Of a stretch of DNA of 64,000 nucleotides, positions 43,520 to 53,032 are shown one piece after another. The stretch comes from Bacteroidia bacterium 43-41 (GTDB lineage: Bacteria; Bacteroidota; Bacteroidia; Bacteroidales; Dysgonomonadaceae). Location: assembly GCA_001898165.1 (NCBI GenBank), contig MKTD01000018.1, forward strand, positions 62,001 to 126,000, given 5' to 3'. Each line of letters begins with the position of its first letter. The stretch's first letter is position 1. The position numbers and the translations under genes are program-made. A model generated the notes under the pieces. That model did not search any database and was not told the DNA's origin. It worked only from the letters and a program-made list of their open reading frames with translations.

Positions 43520-43684
43520 TATCCGGCCTCATCCCGGTTATCCGGTTTGAAAAGTCGGGATTAACTCCGGTTTTTCTTCGTTTTAAATGAAACGGCATGG
43601 CGCATCCAAAAATAAAATACTATTTTTGTGGTACAGTTTTTAATTAATCACATTAGTCACAGCAAAGAAAAACAATACAAGATT

Positions 43685-44524
43685 ATGCAAAGAAAACCCG
43701 ATTGGCTTAAGATTGAACTTCCCCAGGGGAAGCAATATCTCGATATAAAGGAGGTTATAGCAAGAAATAAACTCCACACCATTTGTGTAAGCGGAAAATG
43801 CCCGAACTTGTCGGAGTGTTGGGGAAACGGAACGGCAACATTTATGATCCTGGGAGAGATATGTACCCGTTCCTGTGGCTTCTGCGCCACCAAAACCGGA
43901 AAACCGCTGCCGATAGATTGGGATGAACTGGACAGGCTGGCCGACACGATCTCCAAAATGAACCTGAAACATTGTGTAATAACAAGTGTTGACAGGGACG
44001 ACCTGAGGGATTACGGCGCGGAATTCTGGGCAGAGACCATCCGGTACATAAAGAAAAAGAATCCGGGGATTACCCTTGAAACGTTGATTCCTGATTTTCT
44101 GGGCAAGGCGGAACTCATCCATAAAGTAATCGATGCCGGCCCCGAAATAATCTCACACAATATGGAAACCGTGCGCAGGCTTACTCCGCTTGTGCGTAGC
44201 CGCGCTAAATACGATATAAGCCTGAAGACCATTGAAACCGTTGCAAAAAGCAATAAAAGCAAACCAAAATCGGGAATGATGGTCGGTTTGGGAGAGACCC
44301 CCGAAGAAGTGGTACAAACAATGGATGATCTCAGGGCCGTCGGGTGCAGGGTTTTGACTATCGGACAATATCTTCAACCCACACGCAAGCATCTTCCGGT
44401 GAGTGAGTTTGTTTCTCCCGACCAGTTTAGGGAATACAAGAGGATAGGATTGGAAAAGGGGTTCGAGTTTGTGGAAAGCGGCCCTTTGGTACGTTCTTCT
44501 TACAGAGCCGAAAGGCACGTATGA
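43685..44524 (+). CDS. lipA: lipoyl synthase
   Basis: Inserts two sulfur atoms into octanoyl groups on lipoyl domains of pyruvate dehydrogenase and related complexes or the glycine cleavage system. The protein of 279 residues from the ATG at 43685 is a radical SAM enzyme. It has the auxiliary iron-sulfur cluster motif CVSGKCPNLSEC, the radical SAM motif CTRSCGFC (CxxxCxxC), and the C-terminal RSSYRAE that supplies a serine ligand to the auxiliary cluster. The longer GTG start at 43628 would add a non-conserved leader. lipB follows 16 bases after its stop, so the two steps of lipoate synthesis are one unit. Confidence 0.97.
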   Translation: MQRKPDWLKIELPQGKQYLDIKEVIARNKLHTICVSGKCPNLSECWGNGTATFMILGEICTRSCGFCATKTGKPLPIDWDELDRLADTISKMNLKHCVITSVDRDDLRDYGAEFWAETIRYIKKKNPGITLETLIPDFLGKAELIHKVIDAGPEIISHNMETVRRLTPLVRSRAKYDISLKTIETVAKSNKSKPKSGMMVGLGETPEEVVQTMDDLRAVGCRVLTIGQYLQPTRKHLPVSEFVSPDQFREYKRIGLEKGFEFVESGPLVRSSYRAERHV

Positions 44525-44540
44525 ACAGGTTAAACTTTAT

Positions 44541-45230
44541 ATGGACAACAAAAAAGTCAATTTTCAAAATCTTGGCCGCATTCGCTACAAAGAAGCCTGG
44601 GATTTGCAGGAAGAGTTGTTTCAGTCGGTGGTTGACGCGAAAATACACAATAGCCTGACCAGGCCACAGTACTTGCTTTTTTGCGAGCATGAACCGGTTT
44701 ACACCTTGGGAAAAAGCGGCAACAGGCAGAATCTGCTTATTGCGGAACAGGTCTGCAAAAGCAAAAATATCGATTATTACCCCATCGACCGGGGCGGCGA
44801 CATTACTTTCCACGGTCCGGGACAACTGGTAGCGTATCCTATCATCGATATGGAAGAGTTTCGTGTCGGTGTGAAGTCATACGTTCATAAACTGGAGGAT
44901 GTGGTTATCCATACACTTCAATCCTACGGTATTGCAGGCGAGAAGGACGAAAAAGCGATGGGCGTCTGGATAGATGCACAATATCCTGCGAGAGCCCGGA
45001 AAATCTGTGCCATCGGCGTGCGCACCAGCCGGTTTGTAACCATGCACGGCTTAGCGCTCAACGTAAACACCGATTTGACCTACTTCAACTACATCAACCC
45101 CTGTGGATTTACGGATCGCGCTGTTACGTCGATGCAGAAAGAACTGGGGCGTGAAGTGGATTTTCACGAAGTTTCAGGTAGGATGAAAGAGGCTTTTGCT
45201 GTTGTATTTGGGATGGAATTTGCGGAGTAA
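44541..45230 (+). CDS. lipB: octanoyl-[acyl-carrier-protein]:protein octanoyltransferase
   Basis: Transfers the octanoyl group from acyl carrier protein to lipoyl domains, the step before LipA. The 229-residue protein starts at the ATG 44541 (MDNKKVNFQNLGRIRYKEAW); an in-frame TTG at 44469 would overlap lipA and is unlikely. Family motifs are all present: YTLGKSGNRQNLL, RGGDITFHGPGQLVAYPI, the active-site lysine in RKICAIGVRTSRFVTMHGLA, and the catalytic cysteine in YINPCGF. Length is typical. It is the second gene of the lipAB unit. Confidence 0.97.
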   Translation: MDNKKVNFQNLGRIRYKEAWDLQEELFQSVVDAKIHNSLTRPQYLLFCEHEPVYTLGKSGNRQNLLIAEQVCKSKNIDYYPIDRGGDITFHGPGQLVAYPIIDMEEFRVGVKSYVHKLEDVVIHTLQSYGIAGEKDEKAMGVWIDAQYPARARKICAIGVRTSRFVTMHGLALNVNTDLTYFNYINPCGFTDRAVTSMQKELGREVDFHEVSGRMKEAFAVVFGMEFAE

Positions 45231-45303
45231 GCTTTATATCGTTCAATTCTCTACCCTTAAACATTTTTAACTGCCAAATCGATCAAATCGTTTTAACATT
45301 TTC

Positions 45304-45311
45304 TATTTTTG
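45304..45311 (+). promoter_or_regulatory. -7 box of the moxR-bat operon
   Basis: TATTTTTG matches TAnnTTTG and lies 84 bases before the moxR start, after the end of lipB. No well-spaced TTTG was found upstream, so the promoter is tentative. Confidence 0.4.
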
Positions 45312-45394
45312 TGTTTCGAAAGCCGAAAGACCAATTTGGCACTAACGGATTTCAGGCAATTCCTGCAGCACCGCAAATTTAAACAGATTACAAT

Positions 45395-46390
45395 ATGAGT
45401 CAAGTGGTTGATATCAAAGAATTAAACGAGAGGATTGAGCAGAAGAGCGCCTTTACTCAAACCCTTTTTACCGGAATGGATAAAGTGATCGTGGGACAGA
45501 AACATCTGGTGGAGTCGCTTTTAATCGGATTGTTGTCCGACGGGCATATCCTGCTTGAAGGTGTGCCCGGACTGGCAAAGACGTTGGCCATAAAATCACT
45601 GGCACAACTTATCGAAGCAAAATACAATCGTGTGCAGTTTACGCCCGACCTGTTGCCGGCTGACGTTATTGGGACAATGATATACAGTCCGCGCAACGAA
45701 GAGTTTCTGGTGAAACACGGTCCGATTTTTGCTAATTTTGTGTTGGCAGACGAAATAAACCGTGCACCTGCCAAAGTTCAGAGTGCGTTGCTCGAAGCCA
45801 TGCAGGAACGCCAGGTTACTATCGGCGAGAAGACCTATAAATTGCCCAGCCCTTTTTTGGTGATGGCCACGCAAAACCCGATTGAACAAGAAGGAACTTA
45901 TCCGTTGCCTGAAGCCCAGGTCGATCGGTTTATGCTGAAAGTGGTTATCGGTTATCCTACTAAAGAGGAAGAAAAACGAATCGTCCGGCAAAATATTTTT
46001 GAGCCCGTGGCTATCGATAAGCCGGTGGTTTCTACCGAAGAGATCATGGACGCCCGAAAAGTAGTACGTGATGTATATATCGACGAAAAAATAGAACGTT
46101 ACATTATCGACATTGTGTTCGCTACCCGTTTTCCCGATCAATTCGGCTTGAAAGGCATGAAAGAGATGATCGGGTTCGGCGCTTCGCCGCGTGCGTCGAT
46201 CAATCTGGCATTGGCCGCCCGCACATTCGCCTTCATTAAACGCCGCGGTTACGTTATCCCTGAAGATATCCGGGCCGTTTGCCACGATGTTCTCCGTCAC
46301 CGCATCGGACTCACTTACGAAGCCGAAGCCAACAACCTGACCTCGGAAGAAATTATCAGCGAAATATTAAATAAGGTTGAAGTACCGTAA
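45395..46390 (+). CDS. MoxR-family AAA+ ATPase, first gene of the Bat operon
   Basis: A 331-residue AAA+ ATPase thought to help assemble or activate the von Willebrand factor proteins encoded after it. Walker A is in LLEGVPGLAKTLAIKSLA, Walker B in FVLADEINRAPAKVQSALLE, sensor 1 in FLVMATQNPIEQEGTYPLPE, and the arginine-rich second part in GASPRASINLALAARTFAF. The order MoxR, DUF58, a single-pass membrane protein, then BatA to BatE is well known from Bacteroides and related bacteria, where the cluster supports aerotolerance. All these genes are on the same strand from 45395 to 53797. Confidence 0.95.
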   Translation: MSQVVDIKELNERIEQKSAFTQTLFTGMDKVIVGQKHLVESLLIGLLSDGHILLEGVPGLAKTLAIKSLAQLIEAKYNRVQFTPDLLPADVIGTMIYSPRNEEFLVKHGPIFANFVLADEINRAPAKVQSALLEAMQERQVTIGEKTYKLPSPFLVMATQNPIEQEGTYPLPEAQVDRFMLKVVIGYPTKEEEKRIVRQNIFEPVAIDKPVVSTEEIMDARKVVRDVYIDEKIERYIIDIVFATRFPDQFGLKGMKEMIGFGASPRASINLALAARTFAFIKRRGYVIPEDIRAVCHDVLRHRIGLTYEAEANNLTSEEIISEILNKVEVP

Positions 46391-46423
46391 TTACGGCCGG
46401 GTGACTTGGAAAAGGAGAAATAG

Positions 46424-47293
46424 ATGGAAACCAGCGAATTACTGAAAAAAGTACGGCATATTGAAATAAAAGCACGCGGGTTGTCACGAAATATTTTTGC
46501 GGGACAATATCATTCTGCTTTTAAAGGGCGTGGTATGGCGTTTTCCGAAGTTCGCGAATACCAGTACGGAGACGATATGCGCGATATCGACTGGAACGTG
46601 ACTGCCCGATACAACCGTCCTTACGTGAAGATTTTCGAAGAAGAACGGGAGCTTACCGTGATGTTGCTTGTTGATGTGTCGGAAAGTCTGGGTTTTGGCT
46701 CATCGGAGAAAATGAAGCGTGACGTTGTGGCCGAGATTGCGGCAACGTTGGCGTTTTCAGCCATTCAGAACAACGATAAAATCGGTGTGATCTTTTTTTC
46801 CGATAAAGTGGAAAAATTTATTCCGCCCAAGAAAGGGAGGAAACATATCCTTTTCATTATCCGTGAGATCCTGGGTTTTGAACCCGAAAGTACCGGAACC
46901 GACATCAACCTGGCATTGCGTTATATGACCAACGCCATTAAAAAGCGGTGCACCACATTTTTAATTTCCGATTTTATTGACACGGGCGATTACAAACCTT
47001 CGCTCCGTATTGCCAACCGCAAACACGATATTGTGGCCATTCAGGTTTACGACAAGCTCAGCACCCGGTTGCCGTCATTGGGGCTGATGAAGATAAAAGA
47101 TCCCGAAACAGGCGGTGAAATGTGGATAGACACGTCATCCGGAAGCGTAAGAAACGATTACGCGAAATGGTGGCTGGACCGTCAGGCCGAGATGATGCTC
47201 ACATTCAAGCAGAGCAGTGTGGATAACGTATCCGTTTCAACGGAAGACGACTATGTGAAAGCGCTATTGCTGTTATTTCAAAGAAGGAGATAA
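46424..47293 (+). CDS. DUF58 protein of the Bat operon
   Basis: A 289-residue cytoplasmic protein with the DUF58 core (GRGMAFSEVREYQYGDDMRD, then IDWNVTARYNRPYVKIFEEE) placed before a von Willebrand A-like fold (LTVMLLVDVSESLGFGSSEK, where DVSES is a MIDAS-like DxSxS). The last part has VAIQVYDKLSTRLPSLGLMK. Proteins like this accompany MoxR ATPases and VWA proteins, probably as a substrate or partner. Its gene begins 33 bases after moxR. Confidence 0.92.
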   Translation: METSELLKKVRHIEIKARGLSRNIFAGQYHSAFKGRGMAFSEVREYQYGDDMRDIDWNVTARYNRPYVKIFEEERELTVMLLVDVSESLGFGSSEKMKRDVVAEIAATLAFSAIQNNDKIGVIFFSDKVEKFIPPKKGRKHILFIIREILGFEPESTGTDINLALRYMTNAIKKRCTTFLISDFIDTGDYKPSLRIANRKHDIVAIQVYDKLSTRLPSLGLMKIKDPETGGEMWIDTSSGSVRNDYAKWWLDRQAEMMLTFKQSSVDNVSVSTEDDYVKALLLLFQRRR

Positions 47294-47295
47294 AG

Positions 47296-48321
47296 GTGAG
47301 AACAAAGATTCTGTATAGCATATTGCCGTTATTTTTGCTGATAAGCATTACCCATCGGTCTTTTGCGCAACGCGCGTCGGTGCAGGCAACTGTTCAGCCC
47401 GCCGAAATTCAGATTGGTGAACAGGCGCTTATCAACCTGAAGGTTATTGCTCCAAAAGATAAAACCATTCAGTTTCCCGTTTATCAGAAAGAGATCATCC
47501 CCGGCCTGGAAGTATTGACCATGCTTCCACCCGATACCGTGATCGAGAACAACGTGGCCACAATGAATTTCAAATACGTTGTAACGTCATTCGACTCCAC
47601 GTTGTATTATGTTCCGCATATGCCCATTTTCGATGGAACCGATACCATCTTCTCCAACTCTTTCGGGTTGAAAGTCACCTCGCCCGTGCTGAAGGATTCT
47701 ACCGTGGCGTATCTGGAGAAAATGAATACCGGGCAAACCGATTCCATCGATTTCCGGCAGCTTCAGCTTAATGACATAAAACCGATTCAAAAGCCACCGT
47801 TCGTATGGACGGATTATATCTGGATCTTGTGGATAGTGCTCGGTTTTATTCTCCTTTTGCTGCTGATTGGCTTGATCATCATCCTGGTGCTTCGGAAAAA
47901 GGAAAAAGGCTATTTCTTTACTCCGCCGCAGGTGCTGCCCCCGCACGTCCGTGCCATTCAGGAACTGGATAAACTTAAGGCCGAAAAAATCTGGCAACAG
48001 GGCAGGGAGAAAGAATATTACACGAAAATCACCGATATTTTGCGTACATACATGTTTGAACGTTTCAGGATAAACGCCATGGAGATGACTTCGGGTGAAA
48101 TTCTGACGGAAATAAGAAAAAAATCGGAAGGCGATTCCGTTTACAATAACCTGGTTCAGATTCTATCGGTGGCCGATATGGTGAAGTTCGCAAAGCACAA
48201 ACCATATATGGATGAGAACGACTTAAGTTTGATGAATGCCTATTTCTTTGTCAATCAGACACGAGAGCCCGATCCGCTTCCCGATAAAACAGAACAGGAG
48301 GAAATAATTCATAATTCGTAA
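47296..48321 (+). CDS. membrane-anchored protein of the Bat operon (unnamed third component)
   Basis: A 341-residue protein with a signal peptide (MRTKILYSILPLFLLISI, then THRSFAQ), a periplasmic beta-rich region of about 140 residues (SVQATVQPAEIQIGEQALIN), one membrane segment at about 175-200 (WILWIVLGFILLLLLIGLII) and a cytoplasmic helical tail (TDILRTYMFERFRINAMEMT) like the tail of BatD. It starts with GTG two bases after the DUF58 gene, with AAGGAG eight bases before. This position in Bat operons is usually taken by such a protein. Its own function is unknown; it probably forms part of the Bat membrane complex. Confidence 0.85.
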   Translation: MRTKILYSILPLFLLISITHRSFAQRASVQATVQPAEIQIGEQALINLKVIAPKDKTIQFPVYQKEIIPGLEVLTMLPPDTVIENNVATMNFKYVVTSFDSTLYYVPHMPIFDGTDTIFSNSFGLKVTSPVLKDSTVAYLEKMNTGQTDSIDFRQLQLNDIKPIQKPPFVWTDYIWILWIVLGFILLLLLIGLIIILVLRKKEKGYFFTPPQVLPPHVRAIQELDKLKAEKIWQQGREKEYYTKITDILRTYMFERFRINAMEMTSGEILTEIRKKSEGDSVYNNLVQILSVADMVKFAKHKPYMDENDLSLMNAYFFVNQTREPDPLPDKTEQEEIIHNS

Positions 48322-48352
48322 TTCACTTTTCCAGAATGTCTAAAAAAATATT

Positions 48353-49336
48353 ATGCAATTTGCAAATCCTACATATCTCTATCTGCTGCTGATACTTGTT
48401 CCGCTTATCGCGTGGTATATCATTCGCATGTCCAAAACGCAGGCATCGTTCAAGCTGGCTTCCACCAACGCCTTCAACAGTAAAAACAGAGGATTTAAAA
48501 CATACCTGCGCCATCTGCCGTTTGGATTGAGAATGATCGCGATAGCCCTGATAATTGTTGTTATTGCGCGGCCACAGGCCGTAAATAGCTGGGAAGAGTC
48601 TGAAACGCAGGGGATCGATATTGTGTTGGCGCTTGACGTATCGGGTTCGATGCTGGCGCAGGACTTACAGCCCAACCGGCTGGAAGCCGCCAAAAAAGTG
48701 GCTGCCGAATTTATAACAGACCGCAAGAACGATAACATCGGGTTAGTCATTTTTGCCGGCGAAAGTTTTACGCAATGCCCCATGACCACCGACCATAAAG
48801 TGCTGCTCAACTTGCTGAGCGGTATCGATTTCGGGCTTATCGAAGATGGAACGGCTATTGGATTGGGCCTGGCAAATGCCGTGAATCGGTTGAAGGACAG
48901 TGAATCCAAATCGAAAGTGGTGATCTTGCTGACCGACGGTTCAAACAACCGTGGACAGATCGCGCCGCTCACGGCAGCCGATTTGGCGAAGTCTTACGGT
49001 ATCCGTGTTTATACTATCGGTGCGGGAACAAAAGGAATGGCGCCAACGCCGGTGCAAACGCCTTTCGGGATGCGGCTGCAAAATATGCCGGTGGACATCG
49101 ACGAAAAAACACTTACCGAAATCGCATCCCTGACCGGAGGAAAGTATTTCCGGGCCGAGGACAACGCCAGTTTAAGCAATATTTATAACGAAATTGATGA
49201 ACTGGAAAAATACCTCATCAGCGTGCAGAATGTTACCAAAAAGCAGGAATTGTTCATGCCTTTTGCGCTGCTTGCCCTGGGACTGATTCTGGTGGAATTG
49301 ATTTTGAGAAGGACGTGGTTGAGGAATGTGCCTTGA
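48353..49336 (+). CDS. batA: BatA, von Willebrand factor A domain membrane protein
   Basis: A 327-residue protein with two N-terminal hydrophobic segments (YLYLLLILVPLIAWYIIRMS and LRMIAIALIIVVIARP), a VWA domain from about 80 to 285 and a final membrane helix (MPFALLALGLILVELIL). The metal-ion site MIDAS is complete: IVLALDVSGSMLAQDL gives DxSxS, with a Thr in EDGTAIGLGLANAV and Asp in VVILLTDGSNNRG. VWA proteins mediate metal-dependent protein contacts. With BatB, it is the core of the Bacteroides aerotolerance cluster. Confidence 0.93.
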   Translation: MQFANPTYLYLLLILVPLIAWYIIRMSKTQASFKLASTNAFNSKNRGFKTYLRHLPFGLRMIAIALIIVVIARPQAVNSWEESETQGIDIVLALDVSGSMLAQDLQPNRLEAAKKVAAEFITDRKNDNIGLVIFAGESFTQCPMTTDHKVLLNLLSGIDFGLIEDGTAIGLGLANAVNRLKDSESKSKVVILLTDGSNNRGQIAPLTAADLAKSYGIRVYTIGAGTKGMAPTPVQTPFGMRLQNMPVDIDEKTLTEIASLTGGKYFRAEDNASLSNIYNEIDELEKYLISVQNVTKKQELFMPFALLALGLILVELILRRTWLRNVP

Positions 49337-49367
49337 GAATGTGTATATGACCAAGTAAAGAATAAAA

Positions 49368-50390
49368 ATGTTTAGATTCGAAAATCCGGAATATTTGTAT
49401 CTGTTTATCGCTATGCCTTTTCTGGTAGCGCTTTACATTTACCTGAACATCAGGAAGCGGAACGATGTGAAGAAGCTCGGCATGCTTTCTACTGTAAAAA
49501 AAATGATGCCGGAATTGTCGCTCAAGCGTTCATACCTGAAATTCTGGCTGATCTTTGCCGCGCTTTGTGCGGGAATCATTATGATTGCCCGCCCACAATT
49601 TGGGACAAAAGTTGAAAATGTAGAAAAAGAGGGGATCGAACTGGTCGTTGCGATAGATGTTTCCAACTCGATGCTGGCACGCGATGTCTCTCCCGACAGA
49701 TTATCGCGGGCAAAACAGATCTTGTCGAGAATTATTGATATTCGCAAAAACGATAAAGTGGCACTCATCGTATTTGCCGGAGAGGCTTACGTGCAAATGC
49801 CGCTAACGTCTGACACGCAGTCGGCAAAACTGTTTCTCAATACTATTGACCCGAGCCTGGTTCCTGTTCAGGGAACGGCCATTGGCGAAGCCATAACGTT
49901 GGGAGTGAGCTCGTTCTCGAGTGACAAGGATGTGGATAAAGCGATGATCCTTATCACCGATGGCGAAGATCACGAAGGAAATGCCAACGAAGCTGCCAAG
50001 CGGGCTTCTGAGGCCGGAATCATGGTAAACGTTATCGGAATAGGCTCGGTGGAGGGAACACCTGTGCCGGAATCTGAATTCAGCAACAATTACAGAACCG
50101 ATAACGACGGGCAGGTGGTTGTCTCACGGCTGAACGAGCAAATGGCACAGGAAATTGCTCAAAACGGAAAAGGCTTGTATGTGCAGGCCGACAATTCCAA
50201 TACCGCTATCCGGGCTTTGGAAACGGAATTGAATGAACTGGAAACCAAAAAAACAACCAGCCTTTCCTATTCGGAATACGACGAGAAATTTCCGCTGTTT
50301 GCCTGGATTTTGTTGGTTATATTGATTGTTGAATGTTTGATTTACGACAAGAAAAATCCGTTGTTTAAAAATATTCGTTTATTCAAATGA
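49368..50390 (+). CDS. batB: BatB, von Willebrand factor A domain membrane protein
   Basis: A 340-residue paralogue of BatA with the same layout: N-terminal helices (YLYLFIAMPFLVALYIYLNI and KFWLIFAALCAGIIMIARP), a VWA domain, and a C-terminal helix (FPLFAWILLVILIVECLIY). The MIDAS motif is intact (VVAIDVSNSMLARDVSP, then QGTAIGEAITLG and MILITDGEDHEGN). It starts 31 bases after batA and its stop overlaps the start of batC by four bases. BatA and BatB are believed to work together in the inner membrane. Confidence 0.93.
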   Translation: MFRFENPEYLYLFIAMPFLVALYIYLNIRKRNDVKKLGMLSTVKKMMPELSLKRSYLKFWLIFAALCAGIIMIARPQFGTKVENVEKEGIELVVAIDVSNSMLARDVSPDRLSRAKQILSRIIDIRKNDKVALIVFAGEAYVQMPLTSDTQSAKLFLNTIDPSLVPVQGTAIGEAITLGVSSFSSDKDVDKAMILITDGEDHEGNANEAAKRASEAGIMVNVIGIGSVEGTPVPESEFSNNYRTDNDGQVVVSRLNEQMAQEIAQNGKGLYVQADNSNTAIRALETELNELETKKTTSLSYSEYDEKFPLFAWILLVILIVECLIYDKKNPLFKNIRLFK

Positions 50391-51106
50391 AATTGAACAT
50401 ATTGAAATATAGTTTGTTATTGTTGATGATTGCGTTTTCGGTATCGTCGCCGGCACAAAAGGATGTGCGGAAGAACGTCCGGAAAGGCAACAAGGCTTAT
50501 CAACAGCAAAAGTTTTCGGAAGCGTTTACGTTTTACAACGATGCCCTGACTGAAAATCCTTCGTCGCCACAAGCTAACTTTAATAAGGGCAATACACTTT
50601 ACCGGCAAAAAGAGTGGGGCAAATCCGTGGAGAGTTACCAGCAATACCTGACTTCGGAAAAGGAAAATCCGGAAAAAATGTCGGCAGCATGGCACAATAT
50701 CGGAAACTCGTTGCTGCAAAAAAAAGAACTTGAAAAATCGCTGGAGGCCTATAAAATGGCCCTTCGCATGAATCCCGAAGACGATGAAACGCGTTATAAC
50801 CTGGCGGTTGTCCAGAAAATGATACAAGACCAGCAGCAAGACAAACAACAAGACAAACAGGATCAGCAACAACAACCGCAAAATCAGGATCAGCAACAAC
50901 AGCCGCAGCCGCAAAACAATCAGGATAAACCGCAAAAACCGGAAGAATCGCAGGAGCCCGAACAAATGTCGCGCGATAATGCCCGCCAGCTATTGCAGGC
51001 CATTGAGCAGGACGAGCGGGAAACGCAGGAAAAAGTGAACAAGATAAAAGCTGAAGAGCGGAAGCAGAAGGCCGATGAGAACAAGCGGCGAAACAGAGAC
51101 TGGTAA
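50387..51106 (+). CDS. batC: BatC, TPR protein
   Basis: A 239-residue exported protein: signal peptide MKLNILKYSLLLLMIAFSVS, then three TPR units between about 25 and 145 (GNKAYQQQKFSEAFTFYNDA, GNTLYRQKEWGKSVESYQQY, WHNIGNSLLQKKELEKSLEA). After residue 150 comes a low-complexity Gln/Pro tract (QDQQQQPQPQNNQDKP), and a charged C-terminus (RKQKADENKRRNRDW). TPRs bind other proteins, probably BatA/B/D, in the periplasm. The Gln tract is built from imperfect CAACAA/GATCAG repeats and could vary in length between strains. Confidence 0.92.
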   Translation: MKLNILKYSLLLLMIAFSVSSPAQKDVRKNVRKGNKAYQQQKFSEAFTFYNDALTENPSSPQANFNKGNTLYRQKEWGKSVESYQQYLTSEKENPEKMSAAWHNIGNSLLQKKELEKSLEAYKMALRMNPEDDETRYNLAVVQKMIQDQQQDKQQDKQDQQQQPQNQDQQQQPQPQNNQDKPQKPEESQEPEQMSRDNARQLLQAIEQDERETQEKVNKIKAEERKQKADENKRRNRDW

Positions 51107-51148
51107 CGTTGTTTATTTACGAATAACGATTTTAGATTTTATGATCAA

Positions 51149-52996
51149 ATGAGGTGTTTTTTAGAAAAATATAGAATTACATCCTTTTTCCTGGTCTTGC
51201 TTCTGACCGGGACAACTGCGTTGGATGCACAGGTTACTTTTCGCGCGTCGGCACCCAACGGGGTAGTGAAGGGAGAACAGTTCCGGTTGAGCTATACGCT
51301 TAACGAGGAAGGAAAAGACCTTCGTTTACCTGACTTAAAAGGCTTTGAGGTGCTCTTCGGCCCTTCCACATCGCGGAGTTTCAGCCAAAGCACGATCAAC
51401 GGAAAAACCACATCCGAAAGTTCGGTTACCTACACTTATATCCTGGTTGCTCCCGCGGAAGGCACTTTCACGATAGGCCCGGCCTCCATTAACGTGAACG
51501 GCAGTAACTACCGGTCCAACTCACTTACCGTAAAAGTGCTTCCTCCCGATAAAGCGGCCGAAAACCGTCAAGGCGGAAGCCCGGGCAGTTCCGATTCAGG
51601 CTCTTCATCCGCAGCGCCGGCTGCGAAAGTAAGTGCCGACGATGCCTTTATCCGTGCTATTGTATCGAAAAACAATGGTTACGAGCAAGAAGGGTTTACA
51701 GTCACTTTCCGCTTATATACTACGCTAAACATCACCGATTTAGGCAAGATTGAATTTCCTGAATTCGAGGGATTTATGGTTGAGGATGTGACTATAGCGT
51801 CGAACCAGCAACTCCAGATGGAGCGATATAACGGCAGAAATTACTATACGGCCGATTTGAAGAAAACACTTTTGTTCCCGCAACGATCGGGTAAAATTAC
51901 TATTCCATCGGGACGTTTGGAAATGGTATTTTCGGTTCCATCCGGAAAAAGAGTTTCCACATTTTTCGGAACACAGGAGGTGATGGCTGATGTGAAAAAA
52001 ACACTGGTTACTAATCCATTGTCAATAAACGTGAAGCCGTTGCCCGAAGGAAAACCCTTGGGCTTTTCCAATGCAGTGGGGACGTTTACCTTTACTCCGT
52101 CCATCAGTACGAAACAAACCCGGGCAAACGAGCCGATTACCATTTCGGTGGATATCTCGGGAACAGGGAATATGAAACTGATCCAGAATCCTGAAGTTAA
52201 ATTCCCTACCAATTTTGAAGTTTACGATCCAACTGTAAGTAATAATTTTCAGGTTGCCACAAACGGCTTGACGGGCTCCCGAAAAATTGAATACCTTGCC
52301 ATTCCCCGATACGAAGGTCATTACAACATTCCGCCTATCGAATTTTCGTATTTCGACCTGAACACCAATTCCTACAAAACCGTAAAATCGCCTGAATACA
52401 ATTTGCAAATTGCAAAAGGAGACCCCGGCAAAGCGTCAGCAAGCAGCTATGTGAATCAGCAGAACGTTCGTGTGGAGCAAGATATCCGATTCTTGAAAAC
52501 CGGGGAACCGCAATATCAACACAAGAACAATTTCTTTGTCGGATCGCTTGGATACTGGTTGTGGTATTTGATCCCGCTTGTTTTACTGATTGTTTTCTAC
52601 CTGTTCAACCTGAAAATGGCCAGAGAGAATGCCAATGTGGCGCTGATGAGAACCAGGAAGGCGAACAAAATGGCGATCAAAAAGCTGAAGATGGCGGAAA
52701 AGTTTCTGAAAGAGCATAACAAAGAGAAATTCTACGACGAGGTACTGCGTGCGCTTTGGGGATACTTCAGCGATAAGCTCTCCATCCCTGTAGTGAATTT
52801 AACAAAGGATAATATCGAAAAAGAGTTGTCTGATTATGGAATTGATAACGAGTTGACCGGTAAGTTCATGCAAATTCTCAATACCTGCGAGTTTGCACGC
52901 TACGCACCGGCAGAAAGCGATGCGGCTATGGATAAGTTGTACAACGAAACCGTTGACGCCATTGGTAAAATGGAGAGCAAGCTAAAAAGAAAGTGA
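51149..52996 (+). CDS. batD: BatD, oxygen-tolerance membrane protein
   Basis: A 615-residue protein with a signal peptide (ITSFFLVLLLTGTTALDAQ), a long periplasmic part made of several immunoglobulin-like beta domains (VTFRASAPNGVVKGEQFRLS near the start, TFTPSISTKQTRANEPITIS and EYLAIPRYEGHYNIPPIEFS later), one membrane segment at about 473-490 (LGYWLWYLIPLVLLIVFYLF) and a cytoplasmic helical C-terminus. A Ser/Gly linker (GGSPGSSDSGSSSAAPAA) lies near residue 145. It fits the BatD family in length and layout and is followed 36 bases later by batE. Confidence 0.92.
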   Translation: MRCFLEKYRITSFFLVLLLTGTTALDAQVTFRASAPNGVVKGEQFRLSYTLNEEGKDLRLPDLKGFEVLFGPSTSRSFSQSTINGKTTSESSVTYTYILVAPAEGTFTIGPASINVNGSNYRSNSLTVKVLPPDKAAENRQGGSPGSSDSGSSSAAPAAKVSADDAFIRAIVSKNNGYEQEGFTVTFRLYTTLNITDLGKIEFPEFEGFMVEDVTIASNQQLQMERYNGRNYYTADLKKTLLFPQRSGKITIPSGRLEMVFSVPSGKRVSTFFGTQEVMADVKKTLVTNPLSINVKPLPEGKPLGFSNAVGTFTFTPSISTKQTRANEPITISVDISGTGNMKLIQNPEVKFPTNFEVYDPTVSNNFQVATNGLTGSRKIEYLAIPRYEGHYNIPPIEFSYFDLNTNSYKTVKSPEYNLQIAKGDPGKASASSYVNQQNVRVEQDIRFLKTGEPQYQHKNNFFVGSLGYWLWYLIPLVLLIVFYLFNLKMARENANVALMRTRKANKMAIKKLKMAEKFLKEHNKEKFYDEVLRALWGYFSDKLSIPVVNLTKDNIEKELSDYGIDNELTGKFMQILNTCEFARYAPAESDAAMDKLYNETVDAIGKMESKLKRK

Positions 52997-53032
52997 TTGG
53001 TTGAGACGATGTAAAAAAATAAATATTCCCGT

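Noticed and set aside
50830-50950. possible tandem-repeat or CRISPR-like array
   Set aside because: The repetition is the CAACAA/CAGGAT pattern coding for the Gln/Pro tract of BatC; there are no regular spacers. No CRISPR array was seen in the window.
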